Assembly (NCBI RefSeq): GCF_900496995.4 | Contig: NC_044018.1 | Location: forward strand, 8,704,501-8,768,500 | Source of the DNA: Aquila chrysaetos chrysaetos | Lineage: Eukaryota; Chordata; Aves; Accipitriformes; Accipitridae | Direction of reading: 5' to 3' | Length of the DNA stretch: 64,000 nucleotides | Shown here: positions 50,101-62,265 of the stretch, piece after piece | Layout of the letters: every line of letters starts with the position of its first letter | How positions within the stretch are numbered: the first letter of the stretch is position 1 | The notes under the pieces: model-generated | Told to the model about the DNA's origin: nothing | Databases searched by the model: none | The model's input: only the letters and a program-made list of their open reading frames with translations | Position numbers and translations under genes: made by a program

Positions 50101-51094
50101 ACCTAGATGGGATGAGTTCGGGCCTATGGGTATAACATAGCAAAAGTGCTTACCTAGTGGCTCTCATGCTTCTATAATTGATTAATTATGAGATTTCTTT
50201 CTGTAAAGATTCCCCTTTTCCCTTCTTCCCCCAGATACCTCTTTGTGTCTGACATGACCGAGCAGCTATAGAACCTGACACAGCAGTATTGTGAAAACAG
50301 TTCCTCCAACTTCCTTCTTCCCAGCTGGTTATCATTTACACTGTTTTCCTGCTAGAGAAGATACAAATTTATAACTAAGTAAATTTATTTCTTATTTCCT
50401 ATTTATCTGGGATTATGAGAAAGATCTTAGGAATTATCCTTGGAAAACTTAATCCACTCGTATGAATAGTCATGTCCAGAGCACTGAAGAAAAATAAAAG
50501 TTTAATTTTAAAAAATAATTTCCTCTTATTTTTATTCATCTTACTTATATATAATTCATCTAGAACCAGGTAAATCAAAATTACATGGTTTCCCAGTAAT
50601 TTTAGTTATTGTCGCAGTGCCATGAGAGGCTTTTATTAGAGCCTTTACACACAAGTTGAGCCTTAAATTCTGGACCTTAGAATGCTAAAAGAAACCTGGT
50701 ATACTGTAAGCATTAGGTATGCTCACTGAATTTTGTGAAATAAACATGGTAATGTTGTGCTTGTGCATAAGATATGACATATCTGTTCTTGGCATTTCTT
50801 TGATGACCAAAGAAGTACTCACCACCGTAAGACTTTATAACCTGGCAGTGGGTGACTCCCAGATACAACTCTGGAAAAATCAGTACATTAATTGTGATGA
50901 TTAACGAGTGCCATTGTTGTCTTTTAAAATAGAACAACAGAATCACAGAATACTTTTGACAGGAACACAAGGAGCAGCTTTAAATAATTGTGGCCAAAGA
51001 TCTTGGTAGTCTAGAAGCAGTGCAATCGCTTACAGAACATTGGAAGCATCCTGCAGCATTTCCTGTTTCCATTATTCATTTCTACAGAAGTAGG

Positions 51095-51128
51095 AATGCA
51101 CAGTCCCTTAAAAATGCACAGTCCCTTA
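51095..51128. repeat. 18-bp tandem duplication
   Basis: AATGCACAGTCCCTTA occurs at 51095-51110 and 51113-51128, a recent-looking slippage duplication. Confidence 0.85.
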
Positions 51129-54100
51129 CAAAAGGGGCACTTAGTTCCTGTAATGATGATATAGTGTTTATTTGTTGTATTCTGTAATGAATTGCATTTA
51201 GCAATTTTAGTTAACAGTATAGAACTAGTTAGAATAAGCAAAGCGAATGATTTTGAAAGCTCTAAATAAATCAGAGTCTGAATATTAAGGATGAAACCTA
51301 TTCAATGGAAAGTCTTTACCAAACTGCACTGGAATTAACATTTCTTTAGGGTCTGAGTTCTCACACTGCACCTCATGATGGAAAGTCAGACTAAAAGTGT
51401 ACCCCAACAACACACATTACATGAATTATGATGCAGCACCTGCCCCATTGTGATCTGTTCTTCAGAGGAATGTGCTAAACTTTTCCCACTTTTTAAAATT
51501 TTCACAGTTTTCTTTCCATCTGTCCCCCTGCTGTTTTTTCACTGTGGTATCCACTCTGCGATGTTCCTTGGAGCAATGTTCCTCTGACGTTCCAATGTGC
51601 CATCACAGTCACCAGCACACATTAGGATGTGTTGAACCAGCAAAAAAACATCAGGCAGCACAGATGCTGAATTTTCCTGATATGCCTGGAATGTTACACA
51701 GCAATGAGAGACTTGGAAAGTTGCTTCCATAAATCAGTTTTTGTAACTAAAGCACATGGCTTTGGTATTATTTTTTTTTTTTTTAGTTTGATTCTTTACT
51801 TAGCAGCTAGCAGCACTATGCAATCACTTGTTCCAAGGAAATCAATTAGTGCAATCAGCCTGGATTTTCTTTGTTCTGAAGATGGATTTTTTTTGAAACT
51901 GAGGAATTAAACATATGGAAAGGGCACTCTGTTTTATATGAAAACTATGGTGAATCAAATAATGAAACGTTTTTTCATTGCAATTTAAACTTAAAATTTC
52001 TGTAATTTAAAATAAAACAAAATGCAATCATGATTTTTGTATATTTTTAAGCAAAAAGTATCCAACAATGGTGATTTGGAAAAGTGACTGATACAATAGA
52101 TAAATGTTTTATTGCAAAAGTCTATAGTTTTTTTGAGTTTCTAAAGAAAGATTATATAATTTTTCCTGATTGAGGCAATAGGGCCTCCTAAAAATGTCCT
52201 TACAGTTGCACAAATACAAGAGAGGGTCACATTGCCATGCTGAACAGAATACAAAGTTCCACACCGTCATTTTTCCCTACTCAACTACTTAATAATATAC
52301 CTCAAATACAGAGTTTGAAAATCCAGTCCTAAACTCTTAAAAAAAGCATTAGGGTATATTGCTCTATTTCAATGGCTAACTTTTTCTGTTAAATTAACAT
52401 AATTTAATCTTGGAGGCCCTGTAGTCAAGTGAAAAGATTTAACCTCTACATAGTACTGATTTCATACGTTGTAATAAAAGTTTAAGAGGAAATAGTAAGC
52501 TTTTATGCCAGAAATACAAAACTAGCAGGTCTGTAGTATTGACCTGGAATTGGCACTTAAGATTTTTAATCTACAGCTCACGTCTTGTTTAATTTATACA
52601 TTAGCACAATGTTTGAGTGCCTTGCCACCACCAAGGGTCTGTAACATTATACCTATATTCAGAAATGGAAAAAAAGAACATTCTCACACTTGCAGACTGA
52701 TTACTTTCATTAGGTTTAATTAGTTTCCTTAGCACTTGTAAAGAGAATTGTAGCTGGTGCTTAACTGGTTGGGTGGCTTACACCAATAGTGAAAGAGGAC
52801 TGTAAACAGAGAAGGTGCAGCAGCTGCTTAAAATAGAAATACTTAATTCTCTTGCGATAATAAAATAAAGCTCAACATGTTACCAATTTTTTGGAAAAAC
52901 AGAGTATCCTCTTCTAGAATACTTGTGCCATCTGCTTGGGAGTCTCTGTGATGCTTTTAGGCTGTATTCTGAAGAAGGGACTGAAAAGATGAAGTGGTGA
53001 GATGTTTGCAGGGGGAGTTATGGTACAAAAATAATTTTCACCTTTTGAACATACAAGCTTTTATGACATATATCCCTGTCTATTTATGTTATGGTAGTAA
53101 CAGGATATTTCCATATTCTCTTGAAATACCTGAGGCGGAAGTCCATATTATATATATGAAGTATGAGTATGATGAATATGTATATGGGCATACATACACA
53201 GACATAGTCAAAAGGAGAGACAGTATTGCAACTAATAAAATTCCGCTAAAGGTTAAAATCATATAGTGTACTAATCAAAATTACTCTTCTTCATATTTCT
53301 TTAAATAGTGCAAAAGAGTGAAGACTTCCTCATTTTCCCAATGGTGCCAGAGTGAAAGTCGTTTTGAGCAGTCAGTGAGAAGAGCTAGCTTTCCCAGACA
53401 TTTGAGATGCTTTTCTTATGTCTCGTTGGCTGAACCTGGGCTACAAAACATAATGGGGCATTAAGACGTGAGAACTGCTAGTCAGCATGTCCTTACCACA
53501 GTTTCCCTTGAGTGCAAGGGAATACTGGGCCTAAAGTTTTATTTTAAATAGGTTACCTAGACTGGTGCTGAAGCTTTGGAAGCTATAAGCTATTATCCTC
53601 ATCCAGACGTGGCCTCAGCTGCAGCTATTAATTCTGTTCAAGTCAGAAGTAACTTAAGCTTGTTACAACCTGATATTTTCTGAAATGTTTGAAATTAGCC
53701 TGATGATTAGCCGAAAGGCCTTATAACAGAAAAAAAATGTAGCTGCAGCTGGTCTGGAGAACATATTATGCCTCTATCCATGTAAATTGTTCCTTTATGT
53801 CAATATTACTGCATTTTGGTGGAGACCTCTGTGGAATCTTTCACTGCGGCTGCCTATGATTTACTTTTTTTTACATGCATGGAAATAGTGTTGTTCAAGG
53901 GCAGACAATTTGGCATCATTTTATAAACAAGCATTATAAACACAGAGAAAAGGGATAGGTCATTTTATACCAAATTTAGCTGCTCATTTAGGGAGATAAA
54001 AAAATGAAGTTAAGTGCTATATCCATTAAAATCCTACTCTGTTGTCTCAATCGTTTGGGGGAAAAAAAGTACAAGAAAGCCATTGACTTTGCTGTTTCCT

Positions 54101-55841
54101 TTGGGAGAAGCACAGATGTGGAAGAACAGTTTTTAACACCTAAGTGAGGCAGCTTATGAACTGTGTCTAAGTTCGTTCAAAGCCCTCCAAAATATGGAGT
54201 ACATTTCCATCCAGTTCACATAATAGCTCAGGCTCTGATTCAACATAGCTTTTAAAAATGCAAGTAGTTCCTCATCTGTTTAAAATTATAGTTGTGCTGT
54301 GCACTGTGTTTCTCTGGGGTATTATTTCGGATTTTACTTTTCTCATTATTTTTATATATATATTTATACAAACTACCAGCTTTATTTCAGCACGTTACAA
54401 TTTTCTGTGTGGAAGTTTTGTTTTTGAAAGACGTGATAGCAAAAGGCAATGACAGCTAAGATTTTTCTCACCTTACTCTACCAGCTGGATTTGTCCCAGT
54501 CTTGGAAAGGGCTGCCACTCATTGCAAGAGACTAATGTGGTCTAATATGGTCTCACGGATTGTTGAATTTTGCCCTGTTTACTGAGGTTATGGATAATGT
54601 TAGCAAACAATGCAATTTTTTTCATGGTGATTTTGAAAGCTGCATATATCCACTAGGAACAGAACACTGAAATGCAACAGAGTGTCAAAAAAGCCAACTT
54701 TGTACCTGTTCTTGCATGTGGGCTTAACTTCAGAGTCTCTGGAAGTCTCAAAGATGCTAAATATATGCACACATTTTTTTAGCCTACTTTCTACCTCTGC
54801 TGTAGAAATTGTGAGTGATGTAAATTATTATGGAGAAAGACTGTAAATCTGAAAAATTCCCAAGCTGTTGATAGAATTCCCCCATCCACCTTCAAACAGG
54901 GTTGACCACAATAAAATATAACTAAAACTGATTCTGCATAAAAAAAGAATCTCTGCAAATTTCAGAATAAACCCAAGGTAGTCAGCCCTAGCCATTGCCA
55001 GGTATAGGCCGGTCAATCATTACCTTGCTTTAGAGCTGTGCCCTTCCCAGAGGTCTGAGAGCCAAGAACAATGCAAAGGACACAGTCAAACCCATGGCCA
55101 TCATCATCATTTCAATACGAATGCAGACAAAGAATTCAGATTTCAAACTATTCCATCCATAAAACCAAACTATCAGCACTTCATCCAACCTAGTAAGAAA
55201 ACACCAAGAAGCTGGTAGATCACTGCAGTTTATATTTCCTCCAGACAGGGTTGGGGAAGGGCGTTTCACAGGGCTGGCACTATGGAAATCATCAGAGGCC
55301 CACTGGAATGTGTGTGGAGGCAAAACCCTCTGACTTTCACACAAACCCAAGCAATCAGGCAGCACTGAACTATTTTTGTGGAAACAGAATATTATCCATT
55401 CATGAATTCCAGATGGGAAGGGACAGCTGTCATGCTGATGACATCATTCCCGTTGACACTGGAGGATGGAAAGGAAAAACTGAGAGTCATATGTAAAGTA
55501 TGCCAACAGTGATGACAGCACCAGGCAAAAGAATGTAGGGATGTTGGGCAAAACAATGTACATAATGACTAAGACAAATAAGGCCAAGTACACACTAAAA
55601 TGAAGGGGCAGCCACAGGACAGTAGTTTAGAAGTTAGTCTGGAAAATATTCTCTGTCATACTTTGCGTGCTAAATACAGAAACAGAACATCAGGAATCAT
55701 TTGGTTACTAGGAGATTTCATGTAACAAGAAAACTACTTACGATTTTTGAGATTTTCAAAAAGCCCAAAGTTAGCTGCCTTCTGTTTCTGTAAATTTTGA
55801 GAACCTCATGAAGCCTTTTTTAGATGACTTCCTAATTAAAG

Positions 55842-56072
55842 AATCATAGAATCACAGAATGGTTTGGGTTGGAAGGGACCTCAAAGATCATCTAGTTCCA
55901 ACCCCCTGCCATGGGCAGGGACACCTTCCACTAGACCAGGTTGCTCAAAGCCCCATCCAGCCTGGCCTTGAACACTGCCAGGGATGGGGCAGCCACAGCT
56001 TCTCTGGGCAACCTGTTCCACTGCCTCACCATGGTCATAGTGAAGAAATTCCTCAACATCAAGTTAATTTCT
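55842..56072 (-). mobile_element. CR1 LINE 3'-end fragment, minus strand
   Basis: Read on the minus strand this is the last part of CR1 ORF2 plus the short 3' untranslated region. It includes CTGGTCTAGTGGAAGGTGTC, the CCATGGCAGGGGG block and the AACCCAAACCATTCTGTGATT tail (plus strand: AATCACAGAATGG). It is nearly the complement of 59520-59746. Only about 230 bases remain, the usual 5' truncation of CR1. The break lies near 56072, where similarity to CR1 stops. Confidence 0.93.
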
Positions 56073-57779
56073 TAGTGGCTTTGTTTTTGTTGTTGTTTGG
56101 GGTTTTTTTTGTTTTATTTTGAAAACCTGTTGAAGAATAAAAATCTTAGGACTGAAGAAAGGGAGACATTTTCACAGACACAAAGGGATTATGGAAACTT
56201 ATTCCCTCTTAATAGCAAGAGGTAAAAGATTTAGACAAAGAATTTGGTACTGGGATGGTCTACTACATTAAAAATGAAATGGGATTTTATGTGTCATCCT
56301 TATCCAAAGCTAAAACATTCTGAAGATCATGGCATGGTCGAATGTAAGAAAGATTAATATTTCTTGCAGTTCAATTATGAGAACCTTAACAATGTTCTAA
56401 TTACCAAGGAAATTCTCTGCATAGCAAAGAACTCTTAGATAACATGTCATTTTATAGTTGTATTTCAATGTCTAATTCCCAAAGACAAGACTGGTGCAAG
56501 TGATGATTCAAAGGAAACTGCATTTCTATTGAATAAGAAATGAAAGCAAGATAGGGAGAAGAGAGAACTTGGAGAAGATTGCTTTGCTGAATGAATTTTG
56601 ACTTTGTCACTAAACTTATGTGAGTGGCAGACCTTTAGAGATAAAACAGTATATGAAGGTACCATCTGCAGGAACTGGGAGGTTGGCGAATGTCTCTTGT
56701 TGAGCTACAGGCATCAAAAGTGAGGCTGACAGCCCTAGATACTGAATTTTAAGGAATATTTTCTTCCTGCAGGCACAGGCAAATGGTCTCTTGCAAATGC
56801 TGTATTGCAGGGAGGCACCTCAGATTTTCAGGCAAATCTCTGAGTTTCTTTCTTTTCTCCCGTCTCAGATCTTCCTATTAGCCTTTGGTTAACTCTCTCC
56901 ATAGCTCACATGCTACCGTTTTTTAAGCCTGGTATTGGCTGTGATTTCTTATGATATTATCATGCTATTAGAGAAGCAGTCAGAAAGACGCTGTGACAGT
57001 TTTGTCTTTCATCTTCAGTTTATGACCACTCTAAAGCACAAACAAGAATTTATGTCTTTTTAACAATCATTTCAAGGAATAAACAGTGTCCATTACATAC
57101 AAATCCATGAATAAAGGGCAACTGTTTTTAGGCACTTTCAAAGATAGATTACTGAAGAATTTCTTGGTAAACACACATAAGTTTTGTAAGCAGCCTACAA
57201 TACTATTTTAAAACAGAAGGTAGTACTTGTTTATGCCTGCACTAATCTGTAAAGTCTACCACGACTCTTCTGTCAAACACTTAATGAGAATTCCCTCAGC
57301 TGGAGTACTTCCAGGTTGCAGATCATACAGATTCTTACAAAGGCCCTAGTTTGATCCAGTCATCACCCCCATCTCCCAAGCTCTGTAAAACTGCTGGTAA
57401 AGCTCCTTTGTCATCTTGCTGTTGACCTCTCTGTACTATTCATAACACTGATCCACTGTGCAGCTCTGCACTGAGGTTCTCACCCACCAGTGCTTCTTGT
57501 TCTCTTAAGCCTGCTAACAACATGGCACCAGGTGATGAGATCTCATCTCAGGACAATGATGGATGGCTCCAGACAAAACTATGCTGAACTGCTTTTAATA
57601 CACTGTCAAGACAGTTGTACTGTTGGTACTGTTGGTGACCCAGCTTGGCTCACCATATAGATGCTGCCTTCTGGAAGTGAATTATGTCAAGCTCTTATCA
57701 AGCTGTAGCACGGGACATATGCTGGCAAGCTGTAGTAGTGTCACAAGTTGCTGATGGCAACTCATTGTAATTAGTAGCG
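56073..57779. other. Non-coding stretch between two CR1 copies
   Basis: AT-rich unique DNA with a T/G-rich tract at about 56080-56125. No gene and no further repeat is recognised. Confidence 0.65.
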
Positions 57780-59746
57780 GATGAGGCCCTCTATAGACAG
57801 AGAGGAGCAGCCTCATGGTCACAAGCCCTGGTCCTCATGGGGGACTTCAGCCACCCCAATATCTGTTGGAGGAACAACACGGCAGACCATAAGCAATGCA
57901 GGAGGTTCCTGGAATGTCTTGATGATAACTTCCTTCTCCAAGAGATGGAGGAGCCAACAGGGAGAGGTGCTGTGCTGGACCTTGTTCTCACCAACAAGGA
58001 GGGGCTGGTGGGGAATGTGAAGCTCAAGGGCAGCCTTGGCTGCAGTGACCATGAAATGGTGGAGTCCAAGATCCTTAGGGCAGCGAGGAGGGCACACAGC
58101 AAGCTCGCTACCCTGGCCTTCAGGAGAGCAGACTGTGGCCTCTTCAGGGATCTGCTTGGTGGAGTACCATGGGATAAAGCCCTGGAGGGAAGAGGGGTCC
58201 AGGAAAGCTGGTTAATATTCAAGGATCACCTTCTCCAAGCTCAGGAGCAATGCATCCCAACAAAGAGGGAGTCAGGCAAAAACACCAGGAGGCCTGCATG
58301 GATGAACAAGGAGCTCCTGGACAAACTCAAACACAGAAAGGAAGCCTACAGAGGGTGGAAGCAAGGACAGGTAGCCTGGGAGGAATACAGAGAAATTGTT
58401 CGAGCAGCCAGGCATCAGGTTAGGAAAGCCAAAGCCCTGGTAGAATTAAATCTGGCCAGGGACATCAAGGGCAACAAGAAAAGCTTCTATAGGTACGTTG
58501 GTCGTAAAGGAAGGCTAGGGAAAATGTGGGCCCTCCCTGGAAGGAAATGGGACACCTGGTTACCAGGGATATGGAGAAGGCTGAGGTACTCAACGACTTT
58601 TTTGCCTCAGTCTTCACTGGAAAGTGCTCCAGCCACACCGCCCAAGTTGCAGAAGGCAAAGACAGGGACTGGGACAATGAAGAACCACCCACTGTAGGAG
58701 AAGAGAAGGAGTTCGAGACCATCTAAGAAACCTGAAGGTGCACAAGTCCATGGGACCTGATGAGATGCATCAGGGTTCCTCAGGGGTTGGTATTGGGACC
58801 AGCGCTGTTTAACATCTTTGTTGGTGGCATGGACAGTGGGATTGAGTGCACCCTCAACAAGTTTGTCGATGGCACCAAGCTGTGTGGTGCAGTCGACATG
58901 CTGGAGGGAAGGGATGCCATCCAGAAGGACCTTGACACGCTCCAGAAATGGGCCTGTGTGAACCTCGTGAAGTTCAACAAGACCAAATGCAAGGTCCTCC
59001 ACATGGGTCAGGGCAATCCTAAGCACAAATACAGGCTGGACAGAGAAAGGATTGAGAGCTGCCCTGAGGAGAAGGACTTGGGGGTGTTGGTTGACAAGAA
59101 GCTCAACATGGCCCGGCAATGTGCTCTTGCAGCCCAGAAAGCCAACCGTATCCTGGGCTGCATCAAAGGAAGTGTAACCAGCAGGTCGAGGGAGGTGATT
59201 CTCCCCCTCTACTCCACTCTCGTGAGACCCCACCTGGAGTACTGCGTTCAGCTCTGGGGCCCCCAACATAAGAAGGACATGGACCTGTTGGAGCAAGTCC
59301 AGAGGAGAGCCACGAAGATGATCAGAGGGCTGGAGCACCTCTCCTATGGAGACAGGCTGAGACACTTGGGGTGGTTCAGCCTGGAGAAGAGAAGGCTCCG
59401 GGGAGACCTTAGTGCAGCCTTCCAGTACCTGAAGGGGGCCGACAAGAAAGCTGGAGAGGGACTTTTTACAAGGGCATGTAGTGAGAAGCCAAGGGGTAAT
59501 GGCTTTAAACTGAAAGAGGGTAGATTTAGATTAGATGTAAGGAAGAAGTTCTTCACTGTGAGGGAGGTGAGACACTGGAACAGGTTGCCCAGAGAAGCTG
59601 TGGATGCCCCCTCCCTGGAAGCGTTCAGGGCCAGGTTGGATGGGGCTTTGAGCAACCTGGTCTAGTGGGAGGTGTCCCTGCCCATGGCAGGGGGGTTGGA
59701 ACTAGATGATCTTTGAGGTCCCTTCCAACCCAAACCATTCTATGAT
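57780..59746 (+). mobile_element. CR1 LINE, 5'-truncated and internally deleted
   Basis: This 1.97-kb non-LTR retrotransposon copy keeps the C-terminal part of the apurinic endonuclease domain, the linker region, the end of the reverse-transcriptase domain and the C-terminal region. It ends with the CR1 3' tail (ccttccaacccaaaccattctatgat type, to 59746). ORF1, most of the endonuclease and the central reverse transcriptase are missing. The tail retains one full ATTCTATGAT-type unit. No target duplication is visible, as is usual for CR1. A much shorter, oppositely oriented copy lies 1.7 kb upstream. The internal junction is near 58770, where PDEMH-coding sequence meets VPQG-coding sequence in a different frame. 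Confidence 0.95.
57783..59665 (+). pseudogene. Broken CR1 ORF2 (endonuclease-reverse transcriptase) remnant
   Basis: In active CR1 elements ORF2 makes the endonuclease and reverse transcriptase that nick target DNA and copy the element's RNA. The first frame (57783 to about 58512) encodes the endonuclease C-terminus. It includes Gly-Asp-Phe-Ser (normally GDFN) at 57840-57851, an Ile-Cys-Trp segment, the Thr-Asn-Lys-Glu block and an intact Ser-Asp-His box at 58044-58052. A small deletion near 58510-58525 moves the reading into the frame that continues to a stop at 58724. Another shift near 58705-58712 and the internal deletion at about 58770 follow. The last frame (58760-59665) carries Val-Pro-Gln-Gly-Leu-Val-Leu-Gly-Pro and the catalytic box as Phe-Val-Asp-Gly (58862-58873), where one of the two essential aspartates is lost. 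The C-terminal 250 residues then run without interruption to the natural end. The copy cannot encode a working enzyme. Confidence 0.93.
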
Positions 59747-61276
59747 ACGTAAATATACTGGTATATCTGTGCTATTGCATGAGACATCTAGGACAGTACC
59801 AGAACATTCAAAAGGGAAGATGACTATTATAATCAGAAGAGGAATGATTCTCTCCTTCTTTAGGAATGATTCATATCATACCAACATTGTGAGCATGTTA
59901 TCTCCCTGCTTCACAGTTCTGATATCTGTCTAACTCCTAAGGCAGCCTTCTCCTCTGTTCCTTCCACATGTAATTGACGGGGATGGCATGAGAGCACCTA
60001 CCACTATTTCTGGTGCTGTCCACTGATTATCCTCTGCTGCCATGATGCTGTGGTTCTAATGTGATAACCATGTTTCTCCTACATGTGCCCTTAGTTGACT
60101 CAAGATCATCTGACCCTGCTTGTTTGTCTGGTTTGGCATTGGTATGGAGAGCACTGTTGAGTGTTACTTGTTTTGCACCTCACAATTTACTTGCGGAACA
60201 ACAAGGGATTCAGAGATGTCTTGTCAAGACCCCTTCCACGACATAGTATCCAAGGACACACACCAACCACTTAGTCATATCCTGGGCCTGTGCTGTTAAG
60301 GAGACGTATGTAAATCCTAAACATCACATGTTTCTCTACCCTTGCAGGTTCATGCTTCAGGTGCTGCTCCTGCCCAAGGACAAGGGATAGGAGAACAGAC
60401 TTCAGTGCCACTGAGTTCAGACTAAAGGTGAAGTAGGACTGTTCACCAGCTCCCACAGTCAACTCACACTTCCTCTTCTTCATGACTCATCATATCCCAA
60501 AGCCAGATCCCAGTGCTGCAGCCTGTGTTCTCCTTACAGTATCTCCCACATATATGACATTTTCCTTTAAGGATGTGTTTTTCTAGGATGTAAAAGTTAT
60601 GACAGTTTGATATTCTTACCCTGCCAGAACTACAGTGAAGGAGAAAAAGGACTGATAGAGCTATAGGCCCTCCTAGCATACACTGAGCCCCAAAACCAGA
60701 TGCACACTACTAAGCACATAAATACTTTTCTGTCGCTGAGTGTGAAAACTGTTTACTGATAGCACCTCCAAGCAAAATATGTTGAGTATTGAGGGAAGTT
60801 ATTCAGGTTATGAGTAAGCCCTGATATCTAGGGTATACCTAAGAGCACCCCAGGGACTGCCTGTTACATCATGAGACTAATAACCAAGAGAGAGTTTGAA
60901 CAGGAAGGGCAGCTGCTCTTAGAGGACCCAGACCATGTTATTTGTAAATTGCAATTAAGAAAATATTTTCATAGAGGACCTGCTTGTTTCCTGGGGCCAT
61001 CTGGATTCCCTCAGAACCTGCCGAGATTAAACACATTCCCTTTAGACAGTGGCTTGTGTCAGATTTCTTGAAGTAATTGACAGAGAGCAGAAATACAGCT
61101 CTGGTTTGGCTGCTAAAAGCATCGTGGTTAAAGCACTCCTGTGAGAGTGGGACTGGGGATCTGCCTTTTCAGGCATCTGCCCTGCTTAGCCATGTGATGA
61201 GTCTAGGCACACTGGGGAAAAAGCATTAGCTAATGTACTTGTTGGGCTGGTGCCATGGCCATGGTCACCTGTAACC
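59747..61276. other. Non-coding stretch, no gene seen
   Basis: Unique AT-rich DNA between CR1 and LTR C. The perfect 12-bp palindrome CCATGGCCATGG lies at about 61253-61264, just before the LTR. Confidence 0.65.
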
Positions 61277-61462
61277 TGTGGTGGGTTGACCCTGGCTGGA
61301 CACCAGGTGCCCACCAAAGCTGCTCTATCACTCACCTCCTCAGCTGGACACGGGAGAGGAAATATAACGAAAGGCTCGTGGGTCAAGATAAGGACAGGGA
61401 GAGATTGCTCACTAATTATCATCACGGGCAAAATGGACTTGACTTGGGGAAAATTAATTTAA

Positions 61463-61468
61463 TTTATT
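61463..61468 (-). promoter_or_regulatory. AATAAA polyadenylation signal in LTR C
   Basis: AATAAA on the minus strand, about 190 bases from the LTR's 3' end; it supports the minus-strand orientation. Confidence 0.45.
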
Positions 61469-61679
61469 ACCAATCAAATCAGAGTAGGATAATGAGAAAT
61501 AAAACTAAATCTTGAAACACCTTCCCCTCACCACTCCCTTCTTCCTGGGCTCAGCTTCATTCCAGGTTTTTTCTATGGCCTCCCCCCAGCAGCACAGGGG
61601 GACGGGGAATGGGGGTTGGGGTCAGTTCATCACACGCTGTCTCTGCCGCTCCTTCCTCCTCAGGGGGAGGACTCCTCAC

Positions 61680-61990
61680 TCCTCCCCTGCTCCAGCGTGG
61701 GGTCCCTCCCACGGGAGACAGTCCTCCATGAACTTCTCCAATCTGAGTCCTTCCCATGGGCTGCAGTTCTTCATGAACTGCTCCAGCGTGGGTTCCTTCC
61801 CCGGGCTGCAGTCCTTCAGGCACAGACTGCTCCAGCGTGGGCTTCCCACGGGGTCACAGCCTCCTTCAGGCATCCACCTGCTCCCCCGTGGACCTCCCTG
61901 GGCTGCAGGGGGACAGCCTGCCTCACCATGGTCTTCATCACCGGCTGCAGGGGAATCTCTGCTCCGGCGCCTGGAGCACCTCCTCCCCCT
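61680..61990 (-). repeat. Degenerate internal repeats within LTR C
   Basis: Units of roughly 45-60 bases recur. On the plus strand they are built around TGCTCCAGCGTGGG, then a TCCC.CGGG step, then GGCTGCAGTCCTTCA-like sequence (about 61688, 61779, 61828 and further degenerate copies to 61990). They look like a decayed array of enhancer-like repeats. Confidence 0.7.
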
Positions 61991-62265
61991 CCTTCTGCAC
62001 TGACCTGGGGTCTGCAGGGCTGGGGCTCTCACATGTTCTCACTCCTCTCTCTGGCTGCAGTTACTGTTGCGCAGGTTCTTTTTTCCCCTTCTTAAACCTG
62101 TTCTCCCAGAGGCACTACCACCGTCGCTGATGGGCTCGGTCTTGGCCAGCGGCAGGTCTGTCTTGTAGCCGGCCGGCATTGGCTCTGTCGGACATAGGGG
62201 AAGCTCACACAAGCCACCCCTGCAGCCCCCCCTAGCTACCAAAACTGTCACACAAACCCAATACA

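Larger units (their letters stand above)
35446..55841. other. Long non-coding stretch, no gene seen
   Basis: About 20 kb of AT-rich DNA without recognisable exons. Contents noted separately are a tentative LTR-like block (39900-40545), an AT inverted repeat (41143-41178), a LINE endonuclease scrap (45120-45300), a 37-bp tandem duplication (47086-47143), an 18-bp tandem duplication (51095-51128) and a T14 run (51771-51784). Frames such as 42169-42444, 43216-43557 and 55030-55365 have no recognisable domain and are matched by frames on the other strand. Confidence 0.6.
61277..62265 (-). mobile_element. LTR C, probable solo LTR of an avian endogenous retrovirus, minus strand
   Basis: The 989-bp block opens TGTGGTGGGTTGACCC and closes AACCCAATACA on the plus strand, so it has TG...CA ends in either orientation. 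It is far more GC-rich than its flanks. Minus orientation is suggested by AATAAA at 61468-61463 near one end and a decayed TATA-like TTTAAG at 62096-62091 near the other. From memory it matches a repeat found many times in bird genomes. No convincing target duplication is present (flanks TAACC and AGTGT), so either an end is misplaced or the duplication is lost. The overlapping open frames on both strands (up to 163 codons) come from its repeated, GC-rich interior and are not genes. Confidence 0.75.

Noticed and set aside
50935..50960. CR1 3' tail suggested by an AGAATCACAGAAT string
   Set aside because: Only the short tail-like string matches. The adjoining sequence does not continue into the CR1 3' end.
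58607..59655. Minus-strand open frames of up to 252 codons
   Set aside because: They are antisense shadows of the CR1 ORF2 sequence, whose plus-strand product is clearly recognisable.
61512..62095. Overlapping 159-163 codon frames and a minus-strand 118-codon frame
   Set aside because: They sit inside the GC-rich repeated interior of LTR C. Low-complexity Ser/Pro/Leu composition and openness on both strands argue against a gene.
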